Of a stretch of DNA of 64,000 nucleotides, positions 46,085 to 55,874 are shown one piece after another; positions within the stretch are counted from its first letter, which is position 1; the number at the start of each line of letters is the position of its first letter. The notes beneath the pieces were generated by a model. It searched no databases, was not told where the DNA came from, and saw only the letters and a program-made list of their open reading frames with translations. Made by a program: the position numbers and the translations under genes. Source of the stretch: Auricularia sp. M13 (taxonomy: Eukaryota > Basidiomycota > Agaricomycetes > Auriculariales > Auriculariaceae); assembly GCA_037042915.1 (NCBI GenBank), contig CM073195.1:62001-126000 (forward strand), written 5' to 3'.

Positions 46085-47664
46085 ATGGCCGACACTCCAG
46101 GTGCGCAATTCATCGTTCTGGCCATTGCGACTCATCAACTCGTCGGTAGGACCATATCCCGAGAATGAGAGTATCCCGGTGGACTTCGCCGAGTTATTCC
46201 AGAGAATCGTGCAGCAGGCACAGCTCAGCGGTGGGGAAAAACTGCGAGATCTCTTTGGCATTCAACGCAACGGTACGGAGGAAGCTCTATCGGACGACGA
46301 TGCTGGACAGGTCACTGAGCAACCTGTGACTCCGGTACAAGCTGCTGGGACTCTCGCGGCTGGCGAATCAGCTGCTGAGCCGCTCGCGGAAACTGGGACA
46401 AAAGCTAAAGGCCGCAAGCATAAGTCAGCATCGCCTGAACACTCACGCACTTGCTCTGACTTGCCACGAAGGAAATCCAGAGCACTAAATCCCGAGAAAC
46501 TCGAGGCGAAGATGCTTACAAGCTGGCATCGTCTCAATAAGAAGATGCTAGAGACTGCGCTGAAGCCCGGGAATATACGTACGTACTGTTGAGAATACAT
46601 GCCCTCACCAACTCCTCCGTACAGACCGCGTTCCCGAGCTCGACCTCGCCGCGCTCGTCGACAGGAATCAAGAGCGCAACAGCAAGCCTTACCCCGCCTT
46701 CGAATCTGTGACGGCCAGGGTCAGCGATGAGCCTTTTGTCCTCGTGGACAAGAAAGACGTACCTGCTGTCATCGTTTTCCCGAACTGGTTATCCAAAGCT
46801 AGTCATGTGCGTCCGCGCTGCTGCGGAAACTCCTACTCACGTGCGGAATAAACTCAGGACATCCTATTCAAGAGTCTCATGGACTTCGGGCGCAGTGTCG
46901 GTGTGAAAATTCGCGCTGGCGCAGATCAGAATGCGAGAGACGCGGAAGAATGCTATACTCGGCAGGAGCATCAAGACGAACTGCACGGCGTATTCCAGTT
47001 GGTATCCATCTGGAGGGCCCTCGGTCGATCGGTGAGCTCAGATGATCAGCCTAGAGTGTGTGTGCTCACCGGGTGAAGGCGAACAATGGCCCTGCGGGGC
47101 CCGCTCGCGATCTCTTCAAGAAAACAGACAACCTCAACACGGGGCTCGCGTTGCTTCGAGAGCTGCGGCTCGTGACCATGCGACTCATGGACATGTTCCA
47201 GCTCATCGACCCCGAGCAGTACAACCTCTTCAACGATGCCTCGGAGAAGTTGAAAGCCATGTACCCCGCATATGCCGCGCTGGCCGCTGCCGACCCCCTC
47301 CTTCCTCCACGGGAGAAGTCTCATCTACAATCGAGAGACCGGCGAACACACTGACCGCCGCGATATGAAGCTCGCATGGACGCCGATTCTCACAGTGGGT
47401 AAATACCGCGAAGGCACGCTTCGTGTCGCGGGTTCGGACATTAACTATCTCCCCGGAACACTTGCGTTCATTAGAGGGGGCATCTTGAAGCACTCTGTTC
47501 AATTCGCAGGCGGTCAGCGCATCGCGATTGCGCACTTCATGCACAAGAATGTCCTTGCGGAGGTCGGTGCAACGAAGGTCAAGCTTTTCACATACAAAGA
47601 AATGGCGGGCTATAAGCCGCCTTTCGACGAAGGCAACGGTGACTGCGATGAACCGATGAATTAG
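46085..47664 (+). CDS. TET/JBP-like 2OG-Fe(II) dioxygenase with a one-base frame break
   Basis: Exons are 46085-46100, 46150-46578, 46625-46806, 46858-47001 and 47055-47664, with introns of 46-53 nt. All joins keep phase, and the total of 1,381 nt is one more than a multiple of three. The single frame change lies at 47290-47312, in a C5 run followed by CTCC repeats, with no room for an intron. Removing one C gives 459 aa. The C-terminal domain has HTD (about residues 355-357) as the HxD metal ligand, a YLPGTLAFIRGG strand, distal His in ILKHS (about 403) and the 2OG-binding Arg in GGQRI (about 412). This layout fits the oxygenase domain of fungal TET/JBP proteins, some of which oxidise 5-methylcytosine; activity on DNA is inferred only. 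The middle contains a Lys/Arg-rich linker and helical segments. It may be a pseudogene. Confidence 0.65.
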
Positions 47665-47848
47665 TTTCTGAAGAGCGCATGTATTCAACTCACCCTGGCA
47701 AGCATATATGCACTCATATCTCACCTTACTAATTTTCGGGCACTCATTCATCATGAACAAATGAAAGCATTAAGATTGGCGGTTAAGAGGGTCAAGGACA
47801 GGCTCATCGAGATTACAAAGTGATTAAAATAAATTAAGGGAAGGGTAT

Positions 47849-48934
47849 TCAAGCCGAACGAGACTTCTTCGTCACCGGCTGGAGTTCCTGCTGCTCATCG
47901 ACCTCGCCCTGCATGTCTCTCTTGCGCTTGTCCCTGCTCGACGGTGCCGCGGGTGCCTGCCTGGCACTGGCGACGTTGCGGCTCTTCGACGGGCTGGGAA
48001 CGGGCACCGGGGTGGCGAACGGGTTAGGTTTGGGGCGGCCATTGCGGCTGGCCGAACCAGCCATTGGCCGCTGCATGATTGCCGTCCCGCTGGCGGCGCC
48101 ACCGCGGAGGCCAGCGTTGGCGAGGGGAGTGGCAGCGGTGGCGGCGGCGGCGGCGGCAGCGGTGCTTCGCGGCACGGTGGCGGGGGCAACGGCGCGTTTG
48201 GTGCGTGGAGGGGGAGCGGTGGTGGTGGGCACGTGAGCGGGAGCGCCGGTGGCAGCGGGGTTGGTTCGTGGAGCGGCAGCGGCAGCGGTGCGGGCGGGAG
48301 CGGCAGCGGCGGCGGGGTTGGTTCGTGGAGCGGCAGCGGCAGCGGTGCGGGCGGGAGCGGCAGCGGCGGCGGGGTTGGTTCGTGGAGCGGCAGCGGCAGC
48401 GGTGCGGGCGGGAGCGGCAGCGGCGGCGGGGTTGGTTCGTGGAGCGGCAGCGGCGGCGGCGGTGTCGCCAGGTAGTATCTCCGGGATTCGGGTTCTCGGT
48501 TGGAGGATAGGATCTGGCAGCTCGGATCCGCTGTACGGCCTGCGCACAAGCCGGAGCTGTACGACGATGGACATGCCGTCACAGTCATGGCCATCCCGGC
48601 CCATGTCCATATCGTCGCCTTCCTTCAGGTGCGCATAGCGAGGAATATCCTCACCGTAACTTGGGTGCACCTGCAACACCTCGACGAACAAGTTTTTCTC
48701 CCAGTCGTTCAGGAGAGAGAGCACGGTGGGCGGCAGCTCGTCGTAGCTCAACCACCGGTTGAAGCGCGGCGTGTTCACGATGATCGTCTCGCCAGTCTGA
48801 TTGACTTTAGTCTCGCGCAACATAAGAAAAGCGCGGCGGATAATACGCACCACCATCTGACAATAAAACTGCCACTCGCCGTTGGGGCGGGTCGGTTTGT
48901 CCGGTAGAGAGTAGAGCGGAAGCTTGGGGGGCAT
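47849..48934 (-). CDS. Ala/Pro-rich basic protein with 19-aa repeats
   Basis: An intact 361-aa frame with an ATG at 48934. The N-terminal 130 residues look folded (GEWQFYCQMVVRIIRRAFLML, NRWLSYDELPPTVLSLLNDW). Residues about 155-235 are four near-identical 19-aa units (TAAAAAPRTNPAAAAAPAR), encoded by a 57-bp minisatellite at about 48246-48460. The tail is Arg/Lys-rich with NLS-like patches (RDKRKRD, TKKSRS). No enzymatic motif is present. It is transcribed away from 49192-50849 across a 257-bp gap. The function is unknown; nuclear location is likely. Confidence 0.7.
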   Translation of the reverse strand: MPPKLPLYSLPDKPTRPNGEWQFYCQMVVRIIRRAFLMLRETKVNQTGETIIVNTPRFNRWLSYDELPPTVLSLLNDWEKNLFVEVLQVHPSYGEDIPRYAHLKEGDDMDMGRDGHDCDGMSIVVQLRLVRRPYSGSELPDPILQPRTRIPEILPGDTAAAAAAPRTNPAAAAAPARTAAAAAPRTNPAAAAAPARTAAAAAPRTNPAAAAAPARTAAAAAPRTNPAATGAPAHVPTTTAPPPRTKRAVAPATVPRSTAAAAAAATAATPLANAGLRGGAASGTAIMQRPMAGSASRNGRPKPNPFATPVPVPSPSKSRNVASARQAPAAPSSRDKRKRDMQGEVDEQQELQPVTKKSRSA

Positions 48935-49191
48935 GGAAAGAGGATTAAAGAGCGGGGTAATGTCAAGTCTGTAACTGCGAGACCCAGACGCTTAAGTACG
49001 TCGCTGCGCGGTCCCACGATCTGGACCCAAGAATATTCCGATTGGATAGAGGACTTGAAACGTGAAAGAGCTTCCCTCGCGTGGATCGCAGGCCATCACC
49101 GCATGACCTTCACCTTTTACTCATTTCTTTGAGGACGCGCCACCCAATTTTATCCCTTGCTGCGCGAACGCGACGACGGCCAGCAAATCCC
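48935..49191. promoter_or_regulatory. Shared divergent promoter region
   Basis: Only 257 bp separate the ATGs of the minus-strand gene (48934) and the plus-strand gene (49192). No clear TATA box was picked out. Confidence 0.45.
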
Positions 49192-50849
49192 ATGTCACCC
49201 CGGACTACTCGCAGCGGCCGGAGCGCGATCGTTCAGCAAGCTCCAGCGCAGGAGACGATCAAGAGGGCCTGCAAGCGTTGCTCTGCCGCACAAGGCACGA
49301 AGGTCAGAGCCCATGGAAGAGCCCGTTGCCCGGTACGACGCTCGCGGTACGCGCTGCCCACAAATGCTGAGCAATTTCTTAGCTCGCGGCCGATGAAGCC
49401 GCGAACCATCTCGAGCGGAAGCAGGAGTACATGGAGGCTACGCGTGCTCAAAGAGACAAGCTCGTTGCCAGCCGTCGCACGAAGGTCGACGAGCAGGCTT
49501 CGGATTCTGACGCCGAGCACGAGGGCGACACAACGCTCGACGAGAGCGAGAACGATGGCGATGTGACCCGAAGCACCGCCGCTACCTCCCTCATGGACGA
49601 CGAGCAAGAGCAAGACGTTGCTCCTGCCTACGACGACAACGAGCACGAGCAAGAGCAAGACGTCGCGGACGAGCAAGAGCAAGATGTCGCTCGCGCCTAC
49701 GACGACGACGAGCACGAGCAAGAGCAAGATGTCGAGGACGAGCAAGAGCAAGACGTCGCGGACGAGCAAGAGCAAGATGTCGCTCGCGCCTACGACGACG
49801 AGGGCTTGCAGGACGACGGCGCAAGCGTCAGCTACGCCGGCAGGAGGCTCGACGACAACAACTTCTTCAATAGCGAGGATGGGCTGTATGCCGCGCCGCT
49901 GATGCATGAGCCGCAGAACTTCGACAACGCCGATGCCGTTGCCTCTCAAATCGACGAGTTCACCGAGCAGGCCACGCACGAGTCTCAAATCGAGGACGCG
50001 GAGAACCAGGGCGACGACAATCAGACCTCTGATGAGGACGAGGACGACAACCCGTACACCGAAGCCAAAATCAAGAAGATGGCTATTCACGAGCTCGGGT
50101 CGGCGCTCGCGTACATCTGGAACTCCAGCAAGGACCGCAAGTCCAAGATGAACGAGGCCGTGCAGCATATTGTACAGGTGCGGGAGGACGTCGACACGAG
50201 CTCGTGCACGATACCAAACCTGTGGAAAGGCACGAGTACCGCGGGGGACTTCATTACAAGTAAAGTCCTTGCGCATATACCGTGCTTCATTAACGTGCCG
50301 CTCGCAGGTATAAGTCACGCCTCGGACGCCACTCGCCAGAGTCGGGTCCTCACACAGTGGTCGAAGAACGCCACGAGCACCAACAGGTGGCACGACACCC
50401 TCCCCAACTTCGGCAGTGTTTGCCTGAAGGTGAGCCCTGTCCGCGCCGATGTGCTGTCCACTGCTGACGCGCGCACCTCGCAGATGGAGAAGCTTGCCGA
50501 CTGGTGCCCGTCGTGGGCGTTCATCGCCTTCCTGCCCAAGGACGGCAGCGGGCAAATGTACACTTGGGTCTCTGAGTCGATCGCGGACGAGAAACCCGAG
50601 CTGGCGGAGGCCATGCGCAGCACGATGTTCGAGCAGCTGTACAACCTCCGCAAGCAGCGGGCTGCTGAGGACATGAAAGCCCGCGCCGATCTGACGGCGA
50701 GGGCTGAGGCCGCCGAGGCATGGATGATGGAACAGCAAGCAAAGTTCGACGCGATGGAGGAGCGGCTGGAGCAGGCAGAGCAGGCTCGCAAGGAGCTCGA
50801 GGAGGCCGCGCAGTACTGGCGGGAGAAGGCGCAGAAGCGTTCGAAGTAG
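49192..50849 (+). CDS. Acidic repeat and coiled-coil protein
   Basis: Exon 1 is 49192-49302, the intron is 49303-49382 (80 nt, GTCAGA..TTAG) and exon 2 is 49383-50849. The join keeps frame and yields 525 aa. The first 40 residues are basic (RTTRSGRS, KRACKRC). Residues about 105-180 are repeats of DEQEQDVA and ARAYDDDEHEQEQDV, encoded by a minisatellite at about 49600-49800. A folded middle follows (SALAYIWNSSKDRKSKMNEA, DWCPSWAFIAFLPKDGSGQM), then a C-terminal coiled coil (about 440-525, MEERLEQAEQARKELEEAA). No known domain is seen. It pairs divergently with the basic-tailed protein; the opposite charges may hint at interaction, but that is speculation. Confidence 0.7.
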
Positions 50850-51239
50850 CAGTATCGCAGTACAGATACCTCGATACCCCCACATTCCTTTCTTTTTCCT
50901 GGTCTCCTCGTCACACATCCGTCCGTCCGATTAATATCAGTCACTCGTTATCGCACTCGCCCACCGCTCCAGGAAATGCAAACAACAAATCATTTCATTG
51001 CACCACATAACAGGAAAAGTAGATCAGAGAGCCTGCTCCGCCGTGTCCCAGTGCTGCATATATGCATGTATGCTGATAAGCGAGCATATAGCGTGCGGTG
51101 GTACTTCGTCAACGCCGTTCCGTTCCTGGACGTCTGAACAACACAGAACATAAGAAAATAGCACCTGATGCTCTTCAGGGAAGGGATCTTCCAATGCTCG
51201 AGCATATCTTCTGACTGTGGGCGCAACACTGATTTCGTC

Positions 51240-52372
51240 GGGGGAATGGATGCGAGGAACGGGAATGAGATGTCCAGGGACGCCAAGGAGGGTATATTGA
51301 CGCATATACCCTCCTTTGACCGCCCACGCTCACTGATGCGTGAGCGTGTATGCGGGTGGCGTCCTTGTGCGAGCCGGCGATAGCGTCGGGGGGAATGCAT
51401 GCGAGAAACGGGAAGAAGATATCCAGGGACACCAAGGAGGGTATATTGACGCATATACCCTCCTCTGATCGCCCACGCTCACTGACGCGTGAGCGTGTAT
51501 GCGGGTGGCGTCCTTGGGCGAGCAGGCGACTGCGTCTGGGGGTCTTGGGGGAATGGCTGCGAGGAACGACAAGAAAATGTACAGGAGCACTCTGAGGGAC
51601 GCCAAGGAGGATACATTGACGCATGTACCCTCCTCTGACCGCCCACGCTCACTGGCGCGTGAGCGTGTATGCGGGTGGCCGTGCAGGTACGCCTAAGCGA
51701 AGAACCTGTCCCCATCATCTCGCCTATGAGGAGAACGCCGAGAAGCCGCTCACTGACGCGTGAGCGGCCTCGTCACAGGCCCGCAGTTAAGCGGGCCTGG
51801 CCGTGCTGTCGGACGGACACTGACCCGTGGCGTCGACAGCAGCGGGCGGGCGGTGAGTCTGGGTCGGAGTTCGAACGGACTTTGGTCTTTCATCCGCCCT
51901 CCCCTCCTCCGCACACCCCCATCCCCGTCACCCACCCGCCTTCCCCCTTCCCTCCTCCCTCCCTCCGCTCCGCCGGTGGCAACGCGTCAGTTGCCATCCA
52001 GAGCTCAGGTCGTTGGTGAGCGTGGACACGCGTCAGTGTCTGCGCTCTCTTCGGCCGTCCCTCCTGCCCCACTGAATACATCGTATAACCCCCTAGTGCC
52101 AGGCATAAATTTTCTTTATACTCTACCTTTGCCCATTCCCCTCCGTGGTAGTCAACGCGTCAGTTGTCTGCCCGGAGAATCGTCGAGCACGCGTCAGTGT
52201 CCGTACGCCCCACCATCCTCAAATTAAATAATAAAACCTTGCCCATTGCTCTCCATAGCAGCCATAATCTCTGATTAATAATTTCTCTGTGTCCATTCCC
52301 CTCAGTGGCAGTCAACGTGTCAGTTGTCTGCCCGGAGAATCGTCGAGCACGCGTCAGTGTCCGTACGTCCCA
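51240..52372. repeat. Hairpin array 2 with constant six-base loop
   Basis: At least twelve hairpins. Loops TGACGC, TGATGC or TGGCGC on the plus strand sit at 51298-51303, 51334-51339, 51447-51452, 51483-51488, 51617-51622, 51653-51658 and 51754-51759. From 51984 the loops read GCGTCA (51984-51989, 52030-52035, 52157-52162, about 52191-52196, about 52317-52322 as GTGTCA, and about 52351-52356). Stems are 7-13 bp and differ in sequence. The first six lie in three tandem units 149-170 bp apart; the last four in a duplication offset by 160 bp. One further perfect 9-bp hairpin (51776-51799) has a different loop, AGTTAA. A Pro/Ser-type pyrimidine-rich stretch lies at 51890-51970. The array ends at the KDZ gene start. 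Confidence 0.85.
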
Positions 52373-52385
52373 AATCCAGATCCTC

Positions 52386-55160
52386 ATGGCACGCGATATC
52401 TTCGTCGAGCCCACCTATGTGCGGCGGCGAGGAAAGAATAAGACCTCGCAGCCCACGAGCTCGTCAAGCGCTGCTCGCAAACGCAATTCCACGAAGGCGA
52501 CAGCGGCGGGCAAGCGGGCAGCACCTGCTCTCGACGTCGACCGTCCCGTGAAGCGGCGCAGGATCTTGGCGTCCCAGCACGCTCCAGAGAGCGTTTATGA
52601 AGCCTACCGGGAAGCGGTCGATTCGCGTCGACTCGCCTTCTTCCACATCGATACCTCAACCTGGGTCGCCGAGATATGCGACCTCGACACGTTGGCTGCG
52701 CAAGGCAGTTGCGTCAACGGCTGGGCTGTCCTGCGCAGCGAAGTCGACGAAGCAGAAGCCGTGTCGTATAACTGCACCTGCCCCGACTACCTTCGCAACT
52801 CGGACGTCGACCAACGATACTGTCTTCACACTATGCTGCTTTCGTCGGACCATCGGCCGCCGTTCAAGTTGTTCACCGAGAAAGGTACGTTGACTATCTG
52901 TAGTGTCGTCGAGCCTCGCACTGACTGCTGTAGACAATCCCTCCTCCGTCTTGTTCGAACATATTCCAGCTACACCCCAAGCACCCGCCCTTTCGTTCTT
53001 CGTCTCCTTCGTCCCAGGGCACAGCAGACAAATCGTCCAACATTGCGGGCGATCCTCGAACCAGGGTCACTGGACTTGCGGCAAGCATCGCGACAACAAC
53101 TGCGTGCACATCAAAGCCGCTCGTGCCCGCGACGCGTTGAAGTTACTGCTCGAGGAGGCGGAAGTCGATGAACACGAGGGTGACGATCTAGCTGAGAGAG
53201 CGCGACTACGAGGTGAGCTCGCGTGTTCGATGCTTGGCCGGCCGAATGCTAATGGCCCTGCAGCCGAAGCCAAGAGTCTGAGGGATTACGATGATGAGCG
53301 GAGCGTATCCCGCCTCAACGTCGGCCCACCGGCGTGGGCGCGCATTGCCTCAGATTCTGACGAGGATGCACCCACGTTCGCTCTCGTTGATCCTATCCCG
53401 GACTACTTCTGCCTTGGCAAAGATCCTCGTTGCCGCTGTGGGAGTGGTCCGAAGGAATCGGCGCCGGTCAAGGTCATCGACTGCATCGTATTCGGACTCT
53501 CGTCCGCGTGCGCTGCCCAAATCGAAGTCCAAGTCTGCAGCACCTGCGAGCCCCAAAGCCATCAGAATGCCGGGCCAGACCTGCGCGAGTTCGGTATCTT
53601 CAACTTCAATAATTCCCGCCTGTACACGCACGAGCTTCTCGACAAGTACACTAGCCTCATGACGCTCGCCGAGGTTCCCTTCCACGCGTTCCATATATCC
53701 GTTTGTCGAGATTATACCAAGTCGTCAATTCCCTTCGTCTGCGAGCGGACGTTCCGAACAGCATATTTTTCGTTCTCCAGACTCCAGAAGCTGGACGTTA
53801 GCTTCGTCTGCGACATCTGCGGTGAAGAACCCGAGGTCGTCGTGTGTGATGGCGTGACTGCTGGCTTCAGAGCCGACTTGGTGACGGAGTCTCTGCGACC
53901 TCCTACGACCATCGATGCGCACGCGTCATCGATACTCAGCGTGAAACCGATGCCGGGGAGACGTCGTTGGTGAACGGCGATGTCAGAAAGCGCGCCCAAC
54001 AGGCAGTTCGATGGCGCCTGAAGTTGCGGCAGGGAAAGACGCCTCTCGCTCCGGGCGACGATTCGGAGGAGTCCCTTGACGAAGATGTCGATGCTGAGGG
54101 AGCGGAGCGCGTGGCGAATAAACGACGCAACAAGAGAGATGCGGAAGATAAGGCCATGAGAAAGAAGTTGCCTGGGATTGTGGACGAACTCGCGAAGCAG
54201 AGCCGTGAATTAGCACAGATGTTCGGCATATATGTAGCGACCGATTTGAAGAGCCTCGACAGCACTGTCTTAAAGAATTACTTGCATCTATTGGAGCAGG
54301 TGGGTTCGTTTCCTTTCCAGGGTAATGTTGTCTCTAACGTCGTATTTAGCTGCTGGCATATGAGTCGGTGCTACAGTTCGCAAACAAATCGGCGTGGCCC
54401 TTTCTTGACATGCTCAAGGACGGCGACGCGGAGGGCATCCTGCCGCTACTCTCACTCGTTCCCGCCCTCGCCGTCGTCGCTCGGTATGAAGTGAAGACGA
54501 CGAAACAAATCAGCTCTACACTTCAAAGCGTCGCGGGATTTGTTCTTGACCGTTCGCAAACGGTCTTCGCGTCGCTTTCGCACCACCACCCGGATGAACA
54601 CCTGATCGAAGAGCATGAGGATTGGCGCGAGGTTCGTTTTTATAATGATCCCGGACAGTGACAAAGTTAACACGCATTTCAGACTGGCACCTTCTACGGA
54701 CGGCCCCGCATTCGAAACAGATCGGTGTACCCCAACATTCCCGGAGACGGCGCAACCGATCGCGCGACGGTCACGGCGTCGGGCGGGAAGATGGCGTGCT
54801 CCAAGTTTTATCAGACCTATGGCAAGAAAGGCTTAACGGGCGGCTTAATGGCCATCTGGTGCCCGCACAGTGTCTGCTACGGGTTTCACTGCATCCCGAA
54901 AGGCGAGGGGCGGAACGACGTCTTTTCCGCGCTGTACACTCACTGGGTCCGGCCACCCAAAGTCGTCGTGTACGACTTCGCCTGCGCGCTGTCCCCATAC
55001 TGCATGATTCGGGAACCCATCTACTTCGGCGACACCCTTTTCGTCATCGATGGCTTCCATGAGCACGACCACTCCCGCTGCTCGCCGGCCTGTTTCCTCA
55101 GCGCGTATCTGGAATGGTCTGAAAAGTATCGGAACATCAACTCGAGCGCCGGCCACATAT
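52386..55160 (+). pseudogene. KDZ-type transposase, truncated at the 3' end
   Basis: Exons are 52386-52884, 52934 to about 53970, on to 54299, 54350-54631 and 54683-55160, with introns of 49-51 nt. Modules in order: a basic N-terminus (KRRR); a SWIM-like CxC..CxH zinc site (CTCPDYLRNSDVDQRYCLH); a second Cys/His cluster; further cysteine clusters (CRCG, CSTC, CDICGEEP) of the CxC type that accompany KDZ transposases; then the transposase core with CPHSVCYGFHCIPKGEGRND, VVVYDFACALSPYC (first catalytic Asp), LFVIDGFH (second Asp) and NINSSAG. The frame changes once between about 53880 and 53970: either a 59-nt intron (53881-53939) or one lost base near 53965. A donor GTAAGC at 55161 is followed by repeat sequence. 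The exon expected to hold the catalytic Glu and the RIRK-type tail is absent, so this copy should be inactive. Confidence 0.85.
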
Positions 55161-55187
55161 GTAAGCCTCCCTTCCTCTGGTATACTG

Positions 55188-55470
55188 GTCCCAAGTCCTC
55201 CAGTACTGAGAGTTGGGACCCAAATCCCAGCTTTCATTAGCACATAGGTCTCAACTTCTACTGGAGGTCCCAACCTCTGGAGGTCCCAAGTTCCAGAGTC
55301 CCAGATTTGGTAGTCCCAACTTTCAGGGGGCTCACATGCGACTTAGGAGTGGATTCATCTCAATGCGCAAGTCAAAATGAATTCTGACCTGCACAAGATT
55401 TGAACCCTCAACCAGCCGCCAGTGCCAAACCCATCCATGCTTTAACCACTAGACCAGGGAGGAGATGATA
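55188..55470 (-). mobile_element. tRNA-derived SINE-like insertion with GGGACC-rich tail
   Basis: On the minus strand a box-A-like TGGTCTAGTGG (complement of 55446-55456) and a box-B-like GGGTTCAAATC (complement of 55397-55407) are spaced as in a tRNA. The acceptor and T stems do not pair, so it is not a functional tRNA gene. The downstream body ends in degenerate repeats of TTGGGAC and CCTCCAG words (55188-55338). It lies inside what should be the last part of the KDZ gene. Confidence 0.55.
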
Positions 55471-55555
55471 GTGAGCTCCATTGATGGCAATATATGGTAA
55501 GACTCAAGCACCTCTGTTCAAAAGAATGCAAATAACATTGAAACTAAGAGGCCAA

Positions 55556-55620
55556 AAATTATGAAGTATATATGATTATTGTAGCTCTCAATGGGCTCTA
55601 TAATATTATGTCTTAGTGAA
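55556..55620. repeat. Degenerate MITE remnant
   Basis: The TATATATGATTATTGTAGCTC stretch and the following GGGCTCTATAATAT resemble the inner arm of the MITE at 3915-4717. No gene is seen from 55470 to 55870. Confidence 0.4.
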
Positions 55621-55874
55621 GATAATATATCTAAGCCAGAGAGGAAGAATGGATGTCCAAGCATGATTTGGTATGCAACTGTCACAGCAAAGCACTTCAC
55701 TCGTGCTCAGACAGGTTCAGGAGGATTCTGGAAGGAAAATATGAGCAGTACAACTGATTATATCAAATTAAGGTACATTGAACACAATTCCAAGCAGATA
55801 CATGTCACAGTACATGGCGATCATGCCCATATGCTCCCACTGGATCTGTTTTGCCACTGTGAACGCTTCTTCTT

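Noticed and set aside
48079-48638. Gly/Ser-rich plus-strand frames opposite the Ala/Pro-rich protein
   Set aside because: Antisense shadows of the 57-bp minisatellite; the minus frame has an ATG, a folded N-terminus and NLS-like patches.
49233-50918. 561-aa minus-strand frame antisense to the acidic repeat gene
   Set aside because: A Leu/Val-rich shadow of the GAG/GAC repeats on the plus strand.
51240-51700. CRISPR-like array
   Set aside because: Units of 149-170 bp contain their own varied hairpins and there are no short unique spacers; the context is eukaryotic.
55386-55462. Functional tRNA gene
   Set aside because: A and B boxes are present, but acceptor and T stems do not pair; a SINE head fits better.
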